Shown: piece by piece, positions 33,668 through 44,330 of the stretch
Layout: each line of letters begins with the position of its first letter
Position numbering within the stretch: position 1 is the stretch's first letter
Assembly (NCBI GenBank): GCA_028641055.1
Contig: JAPCYS010000656.1
Location: forward strand, 398,684 to 462,683
DNA from: Alopecurus myosuroides
Taxonomy: Eukaryota; Streptophyta; Magnoliopsida; Poales; Poaceae
Reading direction: 5' to 3'
Length of the DNA: 64,000 nucleotides
Made by a program: the position numbers and the translations under genes
Notes under the pieces: model-generated
The model's database searches: none
The model's input: only the letters and a program-made list of their open reading frames with translations
Told to the model about the DNA's origin: nothing

Positions 33668-34310
33668 CTCCTCGTCGTCGTCGTCGGGGAACTCGTCGGT
33701 GACCTCCTCCGGGTCATCGTCGTCGTCGAACTCGTCGGTGACCTCCTCCTCGGCGTCGGAGGTGCATGATGGTATGTCCGAGATAGGCCCCCACCTCGGA
33801 TCGTCGGAGGCCCAAAGTTCGCCGGCGTGGTCAACCCGACGAAGCTCTTGCAGCGCATTCGTCCTCGCCTCGCGAGCGGCATCTAGCGCGAAGTGGCGTT
33901 CGAGGCGGCGCTCCGCCCGCTCAGCCGCGCGGGTCTGCCAGACCTCCTCGTCGGCGCTCTCCTCCCCCGGGTTGTTCCGTAATACTCGCGGACGACGCGG
34001 TCTTCCATGGCGTCGACTAGGCCCTGAAACGACCGCGGAGGTGGAGGTGGTCGGCGGCAGTGACGATCTGCGGCTTTGGCGCCCTGGCCTCCGTTTTATA
34101 GACGGTGTGGCAGTCGTTGAAGTTCATCAGCGACCGCGGGCGGGTGAGGCGCCAGGCCGCTGCGTCCCAGGCGCGGGCGGCCTCCGCCGCCATCGCAAAG
34201 GAGCCGAGGCGGATGCGGTCGTCCCCCCAGCGGATATCTGCGCTGAACATTCCGTTCTGCCGTACTCGGACGCCGCGGAAGCCGGTGGTGCTGTTCCTCC
34301 TCGGAGGCAT
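33668..34310 (-). pseudogene. AP2-like gene carried inside outer CACTA, frameshifted
   Basis: The minus-strand ATG at 34310 opens with STTGFRGVRVRQNGMFSADI, GSFAMAAEAARAWDAAAWRL and a terminal LMNFND, a single AP2 domain. The frame ends at 34017. The C-terminal part continues in other phases after one-base slips near 34020 and 33970, with ADEEVWQTRAAERAERRLER, then WGPISDIPSC and an acidic tail with a duplicated EEVTDEF word, ending at TAG near 33668. The domain order matches the AP2-like gene at 17684. It lies between the transposase and the second ORF on the same strand. It may be captured host sequence; the two slips argue that it is no longer functional. Confidence 0.72.
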
Positions 34311-34460
34311 GGTGGAAGCGCGACGGTGCGTGGAGAGGAGTGGGCGCGTGGAGAGGAGAAGACGCGCTCGAGGCGCGACAGTTTATACCGCGCCCTCCTG
34401 GCCACGCGTCACAACTCCCGCGCCACACGTCAACTCCCGCGCCACGCGCCACCCTAACAT

Positions 34461-34910
34461 AACAATCGGTATCGCCATCATACAGCCCCACCGTGGCTAC
34501 TGGGTGCAATATGCATACCAAATGCACGGCAGGACGTATGATGGCGAATCCGGATGTTTTGTATTTGCTCGATGAACTGAATATATGATGTATCAAACCT
34601 TAAAGGAGGGGTGTAGAACAAAACAATCGGTATCGCCATCGTACAGCCCTACCGTGGCTACTGGGTGCATATATGTATACCAAATGCACGGCAGGACGTA
34701 CGATGGCGAATCCGGATGTTTTGTATTTGCTCGATGAACTGAATATATGATGTATCAAACCTTAAAGGGGGGTGTAGAACAAAACTAACGGTATCGACAT
34801 CATACAGCCCCACCGTGTCTACTGGGTGCATATATGCATACCAAAGGCACGGCAAGACGTATGATGGCGAATCCGGATGTTTTGTATTTGCTCGATGAAC
34901 TGACCGGTGT
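34461..34910. repeat. Three ~161-bp tandem units upstream of the AP2-like gene
   Basis: AACAATCGGTATCGCCATC-type starts occur at 34461, 34622 and 34783 (the last as AACTAACGG). Units share CATACAGCCCCACCGTG, ACCAAATGCACGGCA and TTTTGTATTTGCTCGATGAA. The third copy diverges after about 34905. Position and orientation put the array 150-600 bp upstream of the minus-strand AP2-like start. Confidence 0.92.
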
Positions 34911-34979
34911 ATGAAGGTGGGCTATATATAGGGTCCTCTGGCTCACAGAGTGTTGAGCTAGGGTTTTGATCGAACAGTT

Positions 34980-35115
34980 AAGAAACACCCTCATCCAACG
35001 GCTCACAACAGCTCGAAAGAAACACACCGTAGCCCTGATAGAACGGCTCACAACAGCTCGAAAGAAACACACCCCGGATCCAACGACTCACAAGCGCTTG
35101 AAAGAAACACACGAT
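34980..35115. repeat. Three ~40-55 bp repeats (CTCGAAAGAAACACAC)
   Basis: Copies of CGGCTCACAACAGCTCGAAA with a following GAAACACAC word, the third altered to CGACTCACAAGCGCTTGAAA. They lie just beyond the transposase stop in the outer CACTA element, followed at about 35160-35193 by a TTTAGTCCCGGTT / AACCGGGACTAAA inverted pair. Confidence 0.8.
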
Positions 35116-35188
35116 CCGTGTGATTCTATCTGATTGGTCCAAACGAAACCCTAACCCATTTAGTCCCGGTTGGTGTCCCCAACCGGGA

Positions 35189-38100
35189 CTAAAGGGATGA
35201 TCCGTTTCTATTTTTCTTCTTGCCTTTCTTTTGATTGCGCCGTAATAACCATGGAACATCTTCATCATTTAACTGAATGCTTGGATCATCTTTGACTTTG
35301 AAGGGAGGAATTTCATCAAATTTATTGTAATCTTCTGACATGTCTGTCTTGTCCTCGACTCCCACGATGTTTATTTTCCCTGAAAGAACTATGTGGCGCC
35401 TTGGCTCATCGTCTGATGTATTCGCTTCCTTATCTTTTCTTTTTCTCGGTCTGCTAGACATGTCCTTCACATAGAAAACCTGAGCCACATCATTGGCTAG
35501 GACGAATTAATCATTGCCGTACCCAAGATTCTTCTGATCCACTGTTGTCATTCCGTACTTCGGGTCTACCTTCACGCCTGACAGGTTGAACAATTTGCAC
35601 CAGAACAAAGGGACCTTAAAGGAAGGTCCATAGTCAAGTTCCCATATCTGCTCTATGTAACCATAGTATGTGACCCTTTGCCCGTTTTCGTCTTTTGCAT
35701 CAAACCGGACGCCACTGTTTTGGTTGGTGCTCTTTTTATCTTGGTCTGCCGTGTAAAATATGTTACCATTTATCTCGTACCCTTTAAAGGTCAATACAGT
35801 CGAAGATGGTTGCTTGGCCAACAAGTATAGCTCATCTTCAACAATGTTGTCATTAATGAGACGTCTTTGCAACCAACCGCCGAAAGTCTTCGCGTGTTCT
35901 TTAGCAATGAAATCTTCAGGTTGCTCCGGATATTCCGAGCGTAAAATATCCTTGTGTTCCTGGATATATGGAGCCGCCAAGCTGGAATTAACTAGAACTG
36001 TGTAGTGTGCTTGAGTGAAAGATTGCTCGTCCATACATGTTGTTGATTTCTTTCCTAGTGTGTCTTTTCCACGCAGTCTCCCCTCATGGCGCGACTGAGG
36101 AACACCGATCGGGTTCAGGTCAGGAATAAAGTCAACACAAAACTCAATGACCTCCTCTGTTCCATAGCCCTTGACCATACTTCCTTCTGTCCTAGCACGG
36201 TTTTTAACATAATTCTTCAAGACTCACATGAACCTCTCAAAGGGGAACATATTGTGTAAGAATACAGGACCGAGAACGGAAATCTCTTGGACTAGATGAA
36301 CTATGAGGTGCGTCATAATATTGAAGAAGGTTGGTGGGAACACCAACTCGAAGCTGACAAGACATTGGACCACGTCCTTCTGTAAACTTGGTAGAGTTGC
36401 TGGATCGATTGCCTTCTGAGAAATTGCGTTGAGGAATGCACATAGCTTCACAATGGGTACTCGCACGTTTTCTGGCAGAAGCCCCCTCAATGCAATCGGA
36501 AGTAACTGGGTCATGATCACGTGGCAGTCATGAGACTTTAGGTTTTGGAACTTTTTCTCTTCCAGGTTTAGTATTCCTTTTATGTTCGATGAGTAGCCAG
36601 ACGGGACCTTGATACTGCTCAGGACTTGGAAAAAGATCTCCTTCTCTTCCTTGGTAAGAGCGTAGCTGGCAGGACCTTTGAAATTCTCTGGATTCATCGG
36701 GTCGTCTCGTTCGTGCATACGTTGGTGGTGCAGCCGTGCTTTTGGTGTATCTATCGACTTCTTCCCATGCACGCCCAATAAGTTTAGCAGGTTCACGCAA
36801 ATATTTTTCGTCACGTGCATCACGTCGATCGCAGAGCGAACCTCTAGGAATTTCCAATAGGGTAGTTCCCAGAATATAGATTTCTTCTTCCACATGGCTA
36901 CGTGGTTGTCGGCGTCATTCGGAACAGATTGTGCGCCAGGACCCTTACCAAAGATTACTTTTATATCTTTTTCCATGTCATATATATTAGTACCTTTAGG
37001 GAGGGGTGGCTTCCTCCGTGTATCTGCCTCGCCTTTGAAATGCTTTCCTTTCTTTCTTACGGGATGCCTGTCTGGAAGAAATCGACGATGCCCTGGGTAC
37101 ACATTCTTGCCTATATGTATACTTTCAGTCTCGCCTAAATAGTGTGTACATGCGCTGTATCCCTTGTTTGACTGTCCTGAGATGTTACTAAGAGCGGGCC
37201 AATCATTGATGGTTACAAACAGCAACCCTCGTAGGTCAAATTCCTCTTGTTTGTACTCGTCCCACACACGTACACCTTCGTCAGCCCACAACTCTAAAGT
37301 TCATCAACCAGTGGCCTCAGGTACACATCAATGTTGTTGCCAGGTTGCGACGGGCCTGGGATAAGCACTGGCATCATAATAAACTTACGCTTCATGCATA
37401 ACCAAGGAGGAAGGTTATAGATACATAGAGTCACGGGCCAGGTGCTATGACTGCTACTCTGCTCCCCAAACGGATTCAGGCCATCTGTACTCAGACCAAA
37501 CCTTAAGTTTCTTGCGTCACGTGCAAAGTCCTCGTACTTATCGTCGATGTTTCTCCACTGCGACCCATCAGCGGGGTGTCTCAACATATCGTCTTCCTTA
37601 CGGTCTTCTTTGTGCCATCGCAGCAACTTGGCATGCTCTTTGTTTTGGAACAAACGTTTCAACCGTGGTATTATAGGAGCATGCCACATCACCTTGGCAG
37701 GAACCCTCTTCCTGGGGCGATCGTCGCCCTCAACATCACCAGGGTCATCTCGCCTGATCTTATACCGAAATGCACCGCATACCGGGCAGGCAGTTAAATT
37801 CTCGTGCTGACCGCGGTAGAGGATGCAGTCATTGATGCATGCATGTATCTTATGCACTTCCAATCCTAGAGGGCGGACAACCTTCTTTGCTTCGTATGTA
37901 CTGCAGGGCAGCACGTTATCTCTTGGAAGCATCTTCTTCATTATTTTCAGCAGATTTTCAAATCCCTTGTCAGATAATCCATTCTCTGCCTTCCATTGCA
38001 GCAATTCCAGGGTGGTGCCCAGCTTTTTCTGGCCATCTTCGCAATTTGGGTACAACAATTTTTTGTGGTCTTCTAACATGCGCTCCAACTTCAACCTCTC

Positions 38101-38514
38101 GTTTTCACTTACGCAGTTTATCTGTTCTTCACGAATGACCTGACGAAGATCATCATCAGACTCATCAACAATGTCCTCAAGTTCAGGCTCGTCTTCCCCC
38201 ATTTCAGTATCACCGTGTTCACCGAACATAGGATAATTATCATTATCCTCTTCTTCTTCATTGTCTTCCATTACAACCCCTCTTTCTCCGTGCTTGGTCC
38301 AACAAAAATAACTGGGCATGAAGCCTTCTTGCAACAGGTGGGTGTGTATGGTTCTTGAGCTAGGGAAATTCCTCTTATTCTGGCATTTTTTACATGGACA
38401 AAAAATAAATCCATTCTGCCTGTTTTTCTCAGCCACATTGAGAAAACTATGCATGCCATTAAGGAATTCGGGACGACGTCGATCACTGTACATCTATTGC
38501 CGGTTCATCTGCAT
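35189..38514 (-). pseudogene. TNP2-type CACTA transposase, near full length with four lesions
   Basis: The start equivalent to the nested copy is the ATG at 38512-38514, but the codon matching Trp7 is TAG (38494-38496). From 38493 the frame holds the transposase-associated domain (CPCKKCQNKR, CWTKHGE) and the TNP2 core (PLGLEVHKIHACINDCILYR, FGLSTDGLNPFGEQ, PPWLCMKRKFIMMPVL). A one-base deletion near 37292 shifts into 37291-36224 (NDWPALSNISGQSNKGYSAC, FLEVRSAIDVMHVTKNICVN, CHVIMTQLLPIALRG), which ends at TGA 36224-36226. The same phase continues in 36220-35507 (LKNYVKNRAR region, FGGWLQRRLI, VPLFWCKLFNL) to TAA at 35507, then to 35189. It matches the domain series Transposase_21, DUF4218, DUF4216. 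All expected parts are present, but the four lesions make it inactive. Confidence 0.88.
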
Positions 38515-38670
38515 TATATAAATTTATCAACAACCATTATGCTAAATCATCATGACTAAATTAATTAATTAATACAAAAAGTTTATCACACGTTAAAACC
38601 AAACTAGCGTAGTGACCATACATATATAGTTCTCATAAAAATACACACTGAAACCATCCATAAAAACTCT

Positions 38671-39142
38671 CTAATTAATGCATTTAAAAACAACAACAAA
38701 TGCGATCAAAATCGCAACAAAGGTAACAATTGACCCGACGGCATAATGATACCAAGCCTCTTTACTAATTGCATATTTTCTAATCTTTCTGATCTTCAGG
38801 CGCATTGCGTCCATCTCGCTCTTGTGACCATCGACGACACCGGCAAGAACCTTTTCCAAGGTCATCTTCTCTCTTTCAGTTTTTTCCAACCTTTCTTCAG
38901 TTTTTTTCAATCTTTCTTTCAAGCCAACATTTTCTTGTTCAACTAAGTATAACTTCTCAACAATAGGGTCGATTGGCATTTCCGGTTCCACTACCTCCTA
39001 GATAAAAATATCTATGTCAAGTTGGTCGGTGTAATTAATTGTCATATAATCAGGAAATGAAAATATGTAGTTATAAAAGATAATATACCACATCCGAATC
39101 ATAGACTGGACGAGGGCCAACGGGGACGGATATCAAAACCAT
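38671..39142 (-). CDS. Small coiled-coil and membrane protein of outer CACTA
   Basis: Two exons on the minus strand, 39089-39142 (MVLISVPVGPRPVYDSDV) and 38671-38997, joined by a GT-AG intron in phase to give 126 residues. Residues about 35-90 are a charged coiled coil (EQENVGLKERLKKTEERLEK), followed by KEAWYHYAVGSIVT and one hydrophobic segment (FVAILIAFVVVF) close to the C-terminus, as in a tail-anchored protein. It lies between the right terminus and the transposase and is transcribed in the same direction. Comparable small ORFs sit at this place in other grass CACTA elements, but their role is unknown. No lesion was seen, unlike its neighbours. Confidence 0.65.
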
Positions 39143-39651
39143 GGCGCTATATATATAAAAAATCTTACACAATAAGAAAACTATATACAAGTAAATATGT
39201 AAATCATACAAATCAAAAAAAAAATTGGTAAATAAAAACAATAGGCTCACCAAGGTTGTGTCGGTGACGGGGCGATCGACGGCGGTGAGGAAGGGGACAA
39301 GGCGCGCGACACTAAAAAAAACCACAAATCATAATTAAATTTGAGCTCAAATTGCATCAAATTGTATACATAACAAATGAATAACAAATTCTAGCTTAGG
39401 TATTTCATCAAACACCTAGCTAGCACAACAAAAATGAAACGAGCAAGAAAACGAGCAAAACTTGCAATGCCGGAAGAGGGAATGTTGATGCTAACCGTAG
39501 AACCGATGGGTACCAACAATCTTGACAAATGGTGGAGAAAAATGGGGATGCATTAGAGCTCATAAGAGGAAGGAGAGAGCAAAAATGGAGTTGAGCTCGA
39601 GCTGAAAAAAATGGAGCTGAGCTCAGGGTGGAATATAGGGTTTAGGGGAGT

Positions 39652-39909
39652 GCTTTAGGACCGGTTTGTATTACAAACCAGTGCTAAAGGGTCTGACAGC
39701 GGGTCCCGCAGTTGCTGCAAAAAATGAGAAACCCTTTAGAACCGGTTTGTGATACAAACCGGTTCTAAAGGGTCTGTCCGCTGGGCCCCCTCCCTGCAGC
39801 AATGGCCGCAAGGCCTTTAGGACCGGTTTGTGTTACAGACCCTTTAGAACCGGTTTGTATCACATCCGGTTCCAATGTGCTTGGCTCAATGACATGTTTT
39901 CTACTAGTG
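39652..39909. repeat. Right terminal and subterminal repeats of outer CACTA
   Basis: Contains at least six words of the TTTAGnACCGGTTTGT / ACAAACCGGTnCTAAA type in facing pairs, then the terminus ending TTTTCTACTAGTG. Together with the left array these are the expected transposase binding regions, and the promoter of the element's transcripts should lie here. Confidence 0.88.
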
Positions 39910-39912
39910 GAC

Positions 39913-40938
39913 GTCCAAACCCCTAGACTAGAAACACTGGATGGAATAAACCTCGTCGGGCGCACTGCAAGGGGAAGGGAAGGGGAGGAGGGGTTGCGGC
40001 GGCTAGGATTTGGGTAGCCCTAGATCCCTCTTTCACACACAAAAAGGTGGGAAACACCCCAAGAAGCATATACGTATGGCACATAAAATGTCCCATGTTA
40101 GGGGCAGCGTTTTCGCACCGGGTTCATATGCTCCCGGTTTTTAACATGTATTATTTTTACATATTTCAAATGTGAAAAAAACCGATAAAAAGTCTCACAT
40201 CCGATGTTCTATGTGCTCACGAAGTTGTTTCATGGAATACCGACCTTTTTGTGTCCCGTGCACAAAAAAAATGGTGCTAAACAAGCTTTTCAGGAGACAA
40301 TTTTTTTTTTCCTTTCTAAACGGCCAATAAAGAATATCGTATTCCATGAAACTTATCGTAGTCATATAGAATATCGAGGTGTACATGTCAAATTTTAGTT
40401 GCAAATATTTTTTTTAAACATTTTGAAATGTCTTTTTCGGTGGCAGGAGCATATGCTTCCATGTTCCGAATTGAATTTCCGGGCAGGTTACGCTTAGTTT
40501 GGAGCGAACAGCTGGTTGTAGCAAACGCGTACATGTCCCCGCGCGCTGATCACCGGTAGAGCCTGCATCAATCGCTGGCAGGGAAGACGACGAGCTAGAC
40601 CCACTGTGACGACGCAAGAAAACAGCACGGGGGTTGTATGCGGTCTTATCCTGACTTGGATCGGCCGGTCGCTTTAGCCTACACGTATCAATATCAATAG
40701 ACAATAGCGATAGCATTTACCGTCGTCTACCGTCCAGTGATGTTACATCGCTCAGCATACGTTACTCTCTCACGTAGAATGTTAATAACTGTACCGAAAT
40801 ATGACTGAAAGCAGCACTCGCTGCATCTCATCAAAAAAAGAAAAAAAAAATAGTAACAGTTTGATCGCCGTGGACGACAGATTGGCGTCAGTGGCGTGCA
40901 AGCATGAGGGATCGGTTCTGCCTACCTAGGTGGGGGCT
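39913..40938. other. Flank without gene, possible degenerate MITE
   Basis: 39913-40070 is GC-rich unique sequence. Between about 40112 and 40465 an AT-rich segment is bordered by GGGTTCATATGCTCCC and GGAGCATATGCTTCC, a weak inverted pair that could be the ends of a degenerate MITE, but no target duplication was found. 40470-40922 shows nothing recognisable. The left copy of a 16-bp target duplication is at 40923-40938. Confidence 0.4.
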
Positions 40939-41882
40939 GAAAAATGCTCCCAACCACTTCATCTCTGGAAATGCACTTTCCCCCACCCCCCCCTTCCTAC
41001 CCACCGCTTAGCAGCTTGAGAGTCAACCGCAGCAGAGGTGAGGCTCCGGCCATCCCCGCCGCTAGCCGTCGGGCTGGTTGGTGTGGTGATGTGCTTGGAT
41101 GTCGTCACGTCTTGTACAGCAGTAGATCTAGGTTAGGTGTTGCCTGTGTGCTTGTAGTTGCCGCTTTGGCTTTCTTCCTCCCCGCCGGCCAGTTCTTCGC
41201 GGCTCGCAGCGACGCAAGAACTAGTGCCTCCTCTTTCTGCAGATCTTGTCCGCGGTGGATCTTGTTTGCAGGAATGGAGTCGCAAGGTCGATTCAATAAA
41301 GCTTTCGTCTGCCTTATCGGCTATACGGTGGTCCTGGCGAAGAACGAACTCCATCTCCCTCTGTCTCATCGTGGTGATGAGAAAAGGGTGCATGCGAGGG
41401 ATGCTTCCTGGGTTGCCGCTGGATGGCTTCTGCTTCTTCGACGAGCGTATCAAGCGATGGCGTGCTGTGCCATCGCCACTTCAGGCCAAGAGGGTGGCCG
41501 TTCTTCCTCCTCCGCGGCGCCGGAGGTCAACCGCATCTGTCGTCAGAGCCCGACAGAGCACTGCTGCCAAGTGGTTCGTCCCCGGTGGCCGCGCGTCTGC
41601 TGGCGTTACAGATGCTCCGCCGGAAGGGAGAGTTTGGGTGTCTCAAGGGGCTCCGATCTCGGCGAGCTTCTCGCCTGGAGATCGCCGGCGGCCAGTGGTG
41701 GATCCCGAGGACCTGATCGCTTTTTTATTTTCTGTCTGAGGGTGTGTTCTGTAATATCGCAGGTTCCTTCGAAGTTTAGGTCTTCTGTGCAAGATTCGAG
41801 AAGGACCTTTGCGCAAGTTGTAACCGCCACTTTTTAATGAAGCACTCGGGGTCTCGGCCCCAAACTTTGTACAAAAAAAAAA
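40939..41882 (+). mobile_element. Non-LTR retroposon with poly(A) and 16-bp target duplication
   Basis: Flanked by TACCTAGGTGGGGGCT at 40923-40938 and 41883-41898, and ending in a run of about 10 A. The 3' end (AATGAAGCACTCGGGGTC...CCAAACTTTGTAC then A's) looks like a plant LINE 3' UTR. The insert is 944 bp and GC-rich, and lacks a reverse transcriptase, so it is a 5'-truncated LINE or another sequence copied by LINE machinery. A 297-codon plus-strand frame spans nearly all of it but has competing frames and no recognised domain. Confidence 0.85.
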
Positions 41883-41898
41883 TACCTAGGTGGGGGCT

Positions 41899-42611
41899 CG
41901 CTGGACGTCCTTGCCTCTTGAAGATGGAACCCCAAGCAAGCCTCGGCGCTGTCGGCCGAAAGGCAAATTGGCTTCCGCCCAGCTCTGTGAGAGACCCCGG
42001 GAGCACCTACGTAGCCTGGCTTCATCACCACTGACGGGGCGTCCTGTGTTTTTTGTCCGTTTTCGTTTTCGGCAGCGAGCGACAAGAGTCGAGGAGTAGG
42101 ACTGTGTCCTGTGTAGCGCTAGTAGCCTGTAGGAGGTGCATCGCAAGCCTCATAGTACAGGGTGGCGACCCGCCTTTTGGCAAAGATCGAGATCTCGCGA
42201 CCGCCATCGCTACCGGATGGGAAGCTCCAAGTGGGCCACCGGTCCGCGTCATGGCGGCGACGGCGTCACGCTTGTGGACGGCGGAAGCTTCGTAATCCAA
42301 GCTTCAACTCGCGTGCAAGTGGGCAATCTGTGGGACGCGCGACAGCGGAACCGGTGTACCTTCATCGACGCGGGGGCGAGGCGACCGTTGATTAATCATC
42401 GTCCCCATAGAGAAAAGCTGCAATCGCGCTAGGCCAGCACCGCTCCACATGCTCGCTGCAGACGTGTGTCTCCGGGCGCATTGTCTTCTACTATAAGAAA
42501 CAAAAAAAAGAAGCGTGAGCTGCCTGCATTTCCCTGTTACCAAACGTCGCCTTTCAGGATGTGCCTTCGGCAGGGTTGCAGAATTTGGTCCATACGATGA
42601 ATCATGTACTG
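41899..42611. other. Intergenic, no supported gene
   Basis: GC-rich sequence with short frames on both strands (best 60-98 codons), none with a recognisable domain or consistent start context. Confidence 0.5.
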
Positions 42612-42700
42612 CTCCCTCCGTTTCAAATAGATATATCTATCACTAAAATATATCTAGATACATCTACGTAGGATTCATCTAATATGGAATGGAGGGAGTA
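42612..42700. mobile_element. Stowaway-type (Tc1/Mariner) MITE
   Basis: An 89-bp element with CTCCCTCCGTTTCA at the left and its complement TGGAATGGAGGGAGTA at the right, the Stowaway signature of grass genomes. TA dinucleotides lie at or near both edges. It is noncoding and would need a Mariner transposase in trans. Confidence 0.85.
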
Positions 42701-42782
42701 TATGTTACCAACATTTGATCAACGCCTTTTTTTTGTCTCGTGTTTTGCTACTTCTTTAACGGTGTTGCTAATTCCATGTCCA

Positions 42783-44318
42783 TGAGTCAGTCAGGCCCTC
42801 GCGTCGTCCCTCGGGCGACTCGGGGGGACTCAACAACCCTAGCCGCCGGCGGCCCATCCACACCTCCCTCTCCTGCCGCCGCCGGAGGAGGCCACCCGAT
42901 GGCGGACGGCGGCGGTGGGGTGATTCCGGCATGTTTTCCTTTTAATAAGCTCGGCGGTCTTCCAGCTTTTTCGTCTCCGATCCGATCCAATCCGGCCGGC
43001 GGTCGTTCGCTGACCATGTTCAGGTGGAACGCCCAGCACCTATGAGCGCATGGCCATATGGGGCTGAATGCATCCATCCATGGACATGCAATTCGTTGAT
43101 GGCCGCGGCTCCTCCGATCCGATCCGGCCGGCGGCCGTCCGCTGATATGTTCACGTGGAACGCCCAGCACCTATGAGCGTCTGCATGGCAATATGGGGCT
43201 GAACGCATCCATCCATGGACATGCAAGTCGTTGATGGCCGTAGCTCCTCCGATCTGATCCGGCCGGCGGACATCCACACGGCATGCAACGCCGGTCGCTC
43301 GACGCTGGGGCAGGCACGTCGCTCGACGCCGATCAGCTGCCAGGGCGGCGTCCCTGGCTGGGGTGGAGGCGGAGGTCTCTCCTCGGTGGTGATTGGACCG
43401 ATGGAGGTGGGGATCTGCGGTTGGGAGGGGATGGAAGCACTAGATCTTTGATCTTCGTGGCCATGAACTCCTTCCCATCCACTCCTCGCCCCATGGTTCT
43501 TCGGCCAGTTCCGAGGGGAGGTCGTCCCTGTGTCTGTCGTCTTCTTCCTCGTTGCCGGCCTAGGCCGGTGGGGTTTGGAGCAGCAGCTCAGACAGGGTGC
43601 CGGCGTGTGGCAAGGAGGCTGCTTGCTTGGCATGAATAAAGGTGGTGGTTCTAGGGTTTCCCATCGCGCGAGGACGAAGATCTGCCTGATGTAGGTCCTC
43701 TTTGATCAAGCCGGGGTGGCGACACGGAAGGCTCCGCCGGCGTACTCCCATGGGCGATGCCTGGAGATTGCTGGATCGGTGGAATTCGGTCGCAATGCAT
43801 GGTCATCAAAGGCGAGATTGGAGGACTAGCAATGATGTTCGGAGTTTTTGCATCGATGGGAAACTGGCTTGGAGTTACAAAATTCGCGGCAGCGGCATGT
43901 AAGAGGGGGCGACAACATGCGTGAAGTCCAAAATCCTACCTTTCAGGGTGAAAACCCAAGGTCTGGCCTTAATTGGTTGTGCCTGGCAGTGGTCCTGTTG
44001 GAGACATTGTTTTGAGAGCGAGGATTATCTTCAGGGTGAAAACCCAAGGTCTGGCTTAATTGGTTGTGCCTGGCACCGTTCTTCTTGAAGACGTTGCTTT
44101 TGAAGAGCTGGACATCAGGTGTTGTTTAGGTGGTGGTTGTGCGGCTGCTCCAAAGACTGTAACTCTGTAGCGGGACTTTTCTTTTTATTTCTTCTTTTTA
44201 TTGTCTTTCGGCTGTGTGCATCCGTAATGGTTATGGCTATTGCGTTGTTGCAGAGGCCGGGTGTAATTTGTATCTCCGCGATATTAATATACTTCCCTTT
44301 ATCAAAAAAAAAAAAAAA
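42783..44318 (+). mobile_element. 5'-truncated LINE with poly(A) and 12-bp target duplication
   Basis: Flanked by ATTCCATGTCCA at 42771-42782 and 44319-44330. The 3' end reads GGGTGTAATTTGTATCTCCG, then ATTAATATACTTCCC and about 16 A, a common LINE 3' terminus in grasses. Inside, a ~131-bp unit is repeated from about 42960 to 43280 (GGAACGCCCAGCACCTATGA at 43026 and 43157), and TCAGGGTGAAAACCCAAGG is repeated at about 43943 and 44031. No endonuclease or reverse transcriptase remains. Confidence 0.87.
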
Positions 44319-44330
44319 ATTCCATGTCCA

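Larger units (their letters stand above)
22450..39909 (-). mobile_element. CACTA DNA transposon (outer), 17.5 kb including a nested copy
   Basis: The left end is CACTGGTGGAGAACAGGG and the right end, read inward on the minus strand, is CACTAGTAGAAAACATG. The 3-bp duplication GAC is present at 22447-22449 and 39910-39912. Both ends carry subterminal TTTAGnACCGGTTTGT-type inverted motifs. Coding order on the minus strand from the right end: small coiled-coil/membrane protein, TNP2-type transposase, AP2-like pseudogene, second ORF (Transposase_24-like) and its C48 peptidase exons. A second CACTA element of 5238 bp sits in the second ORF. The transposase and second ORF have several stops, so the copy looks inactive; its ends could still be recognised in trans. 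Confidence 0.93.

Noticed and set aside
33699..34457. A 252-codon plus-strand frame over the AP2-like region
   Set aside because: It is the shadow of the minus-strand AP2-like sequence, which has clear domain residues; Ser runs come from the acidic codons on the other strand.
40112..40465. Possible MITE with CATATGCTCC-type ends
   Set aside because: The inverted ends match over only about 13 bases with mismatches and no target duplication is evident, so it is only mentioned within the flank entry.
40944..41837. A 297-codon plus-strand frame spanning the poly(A)-tailed insertion
   Set aside because: The region is GC-rich with long frames in all three plus phases, low-complexity composition and no recognised domain; the frame is not supported as a gene.
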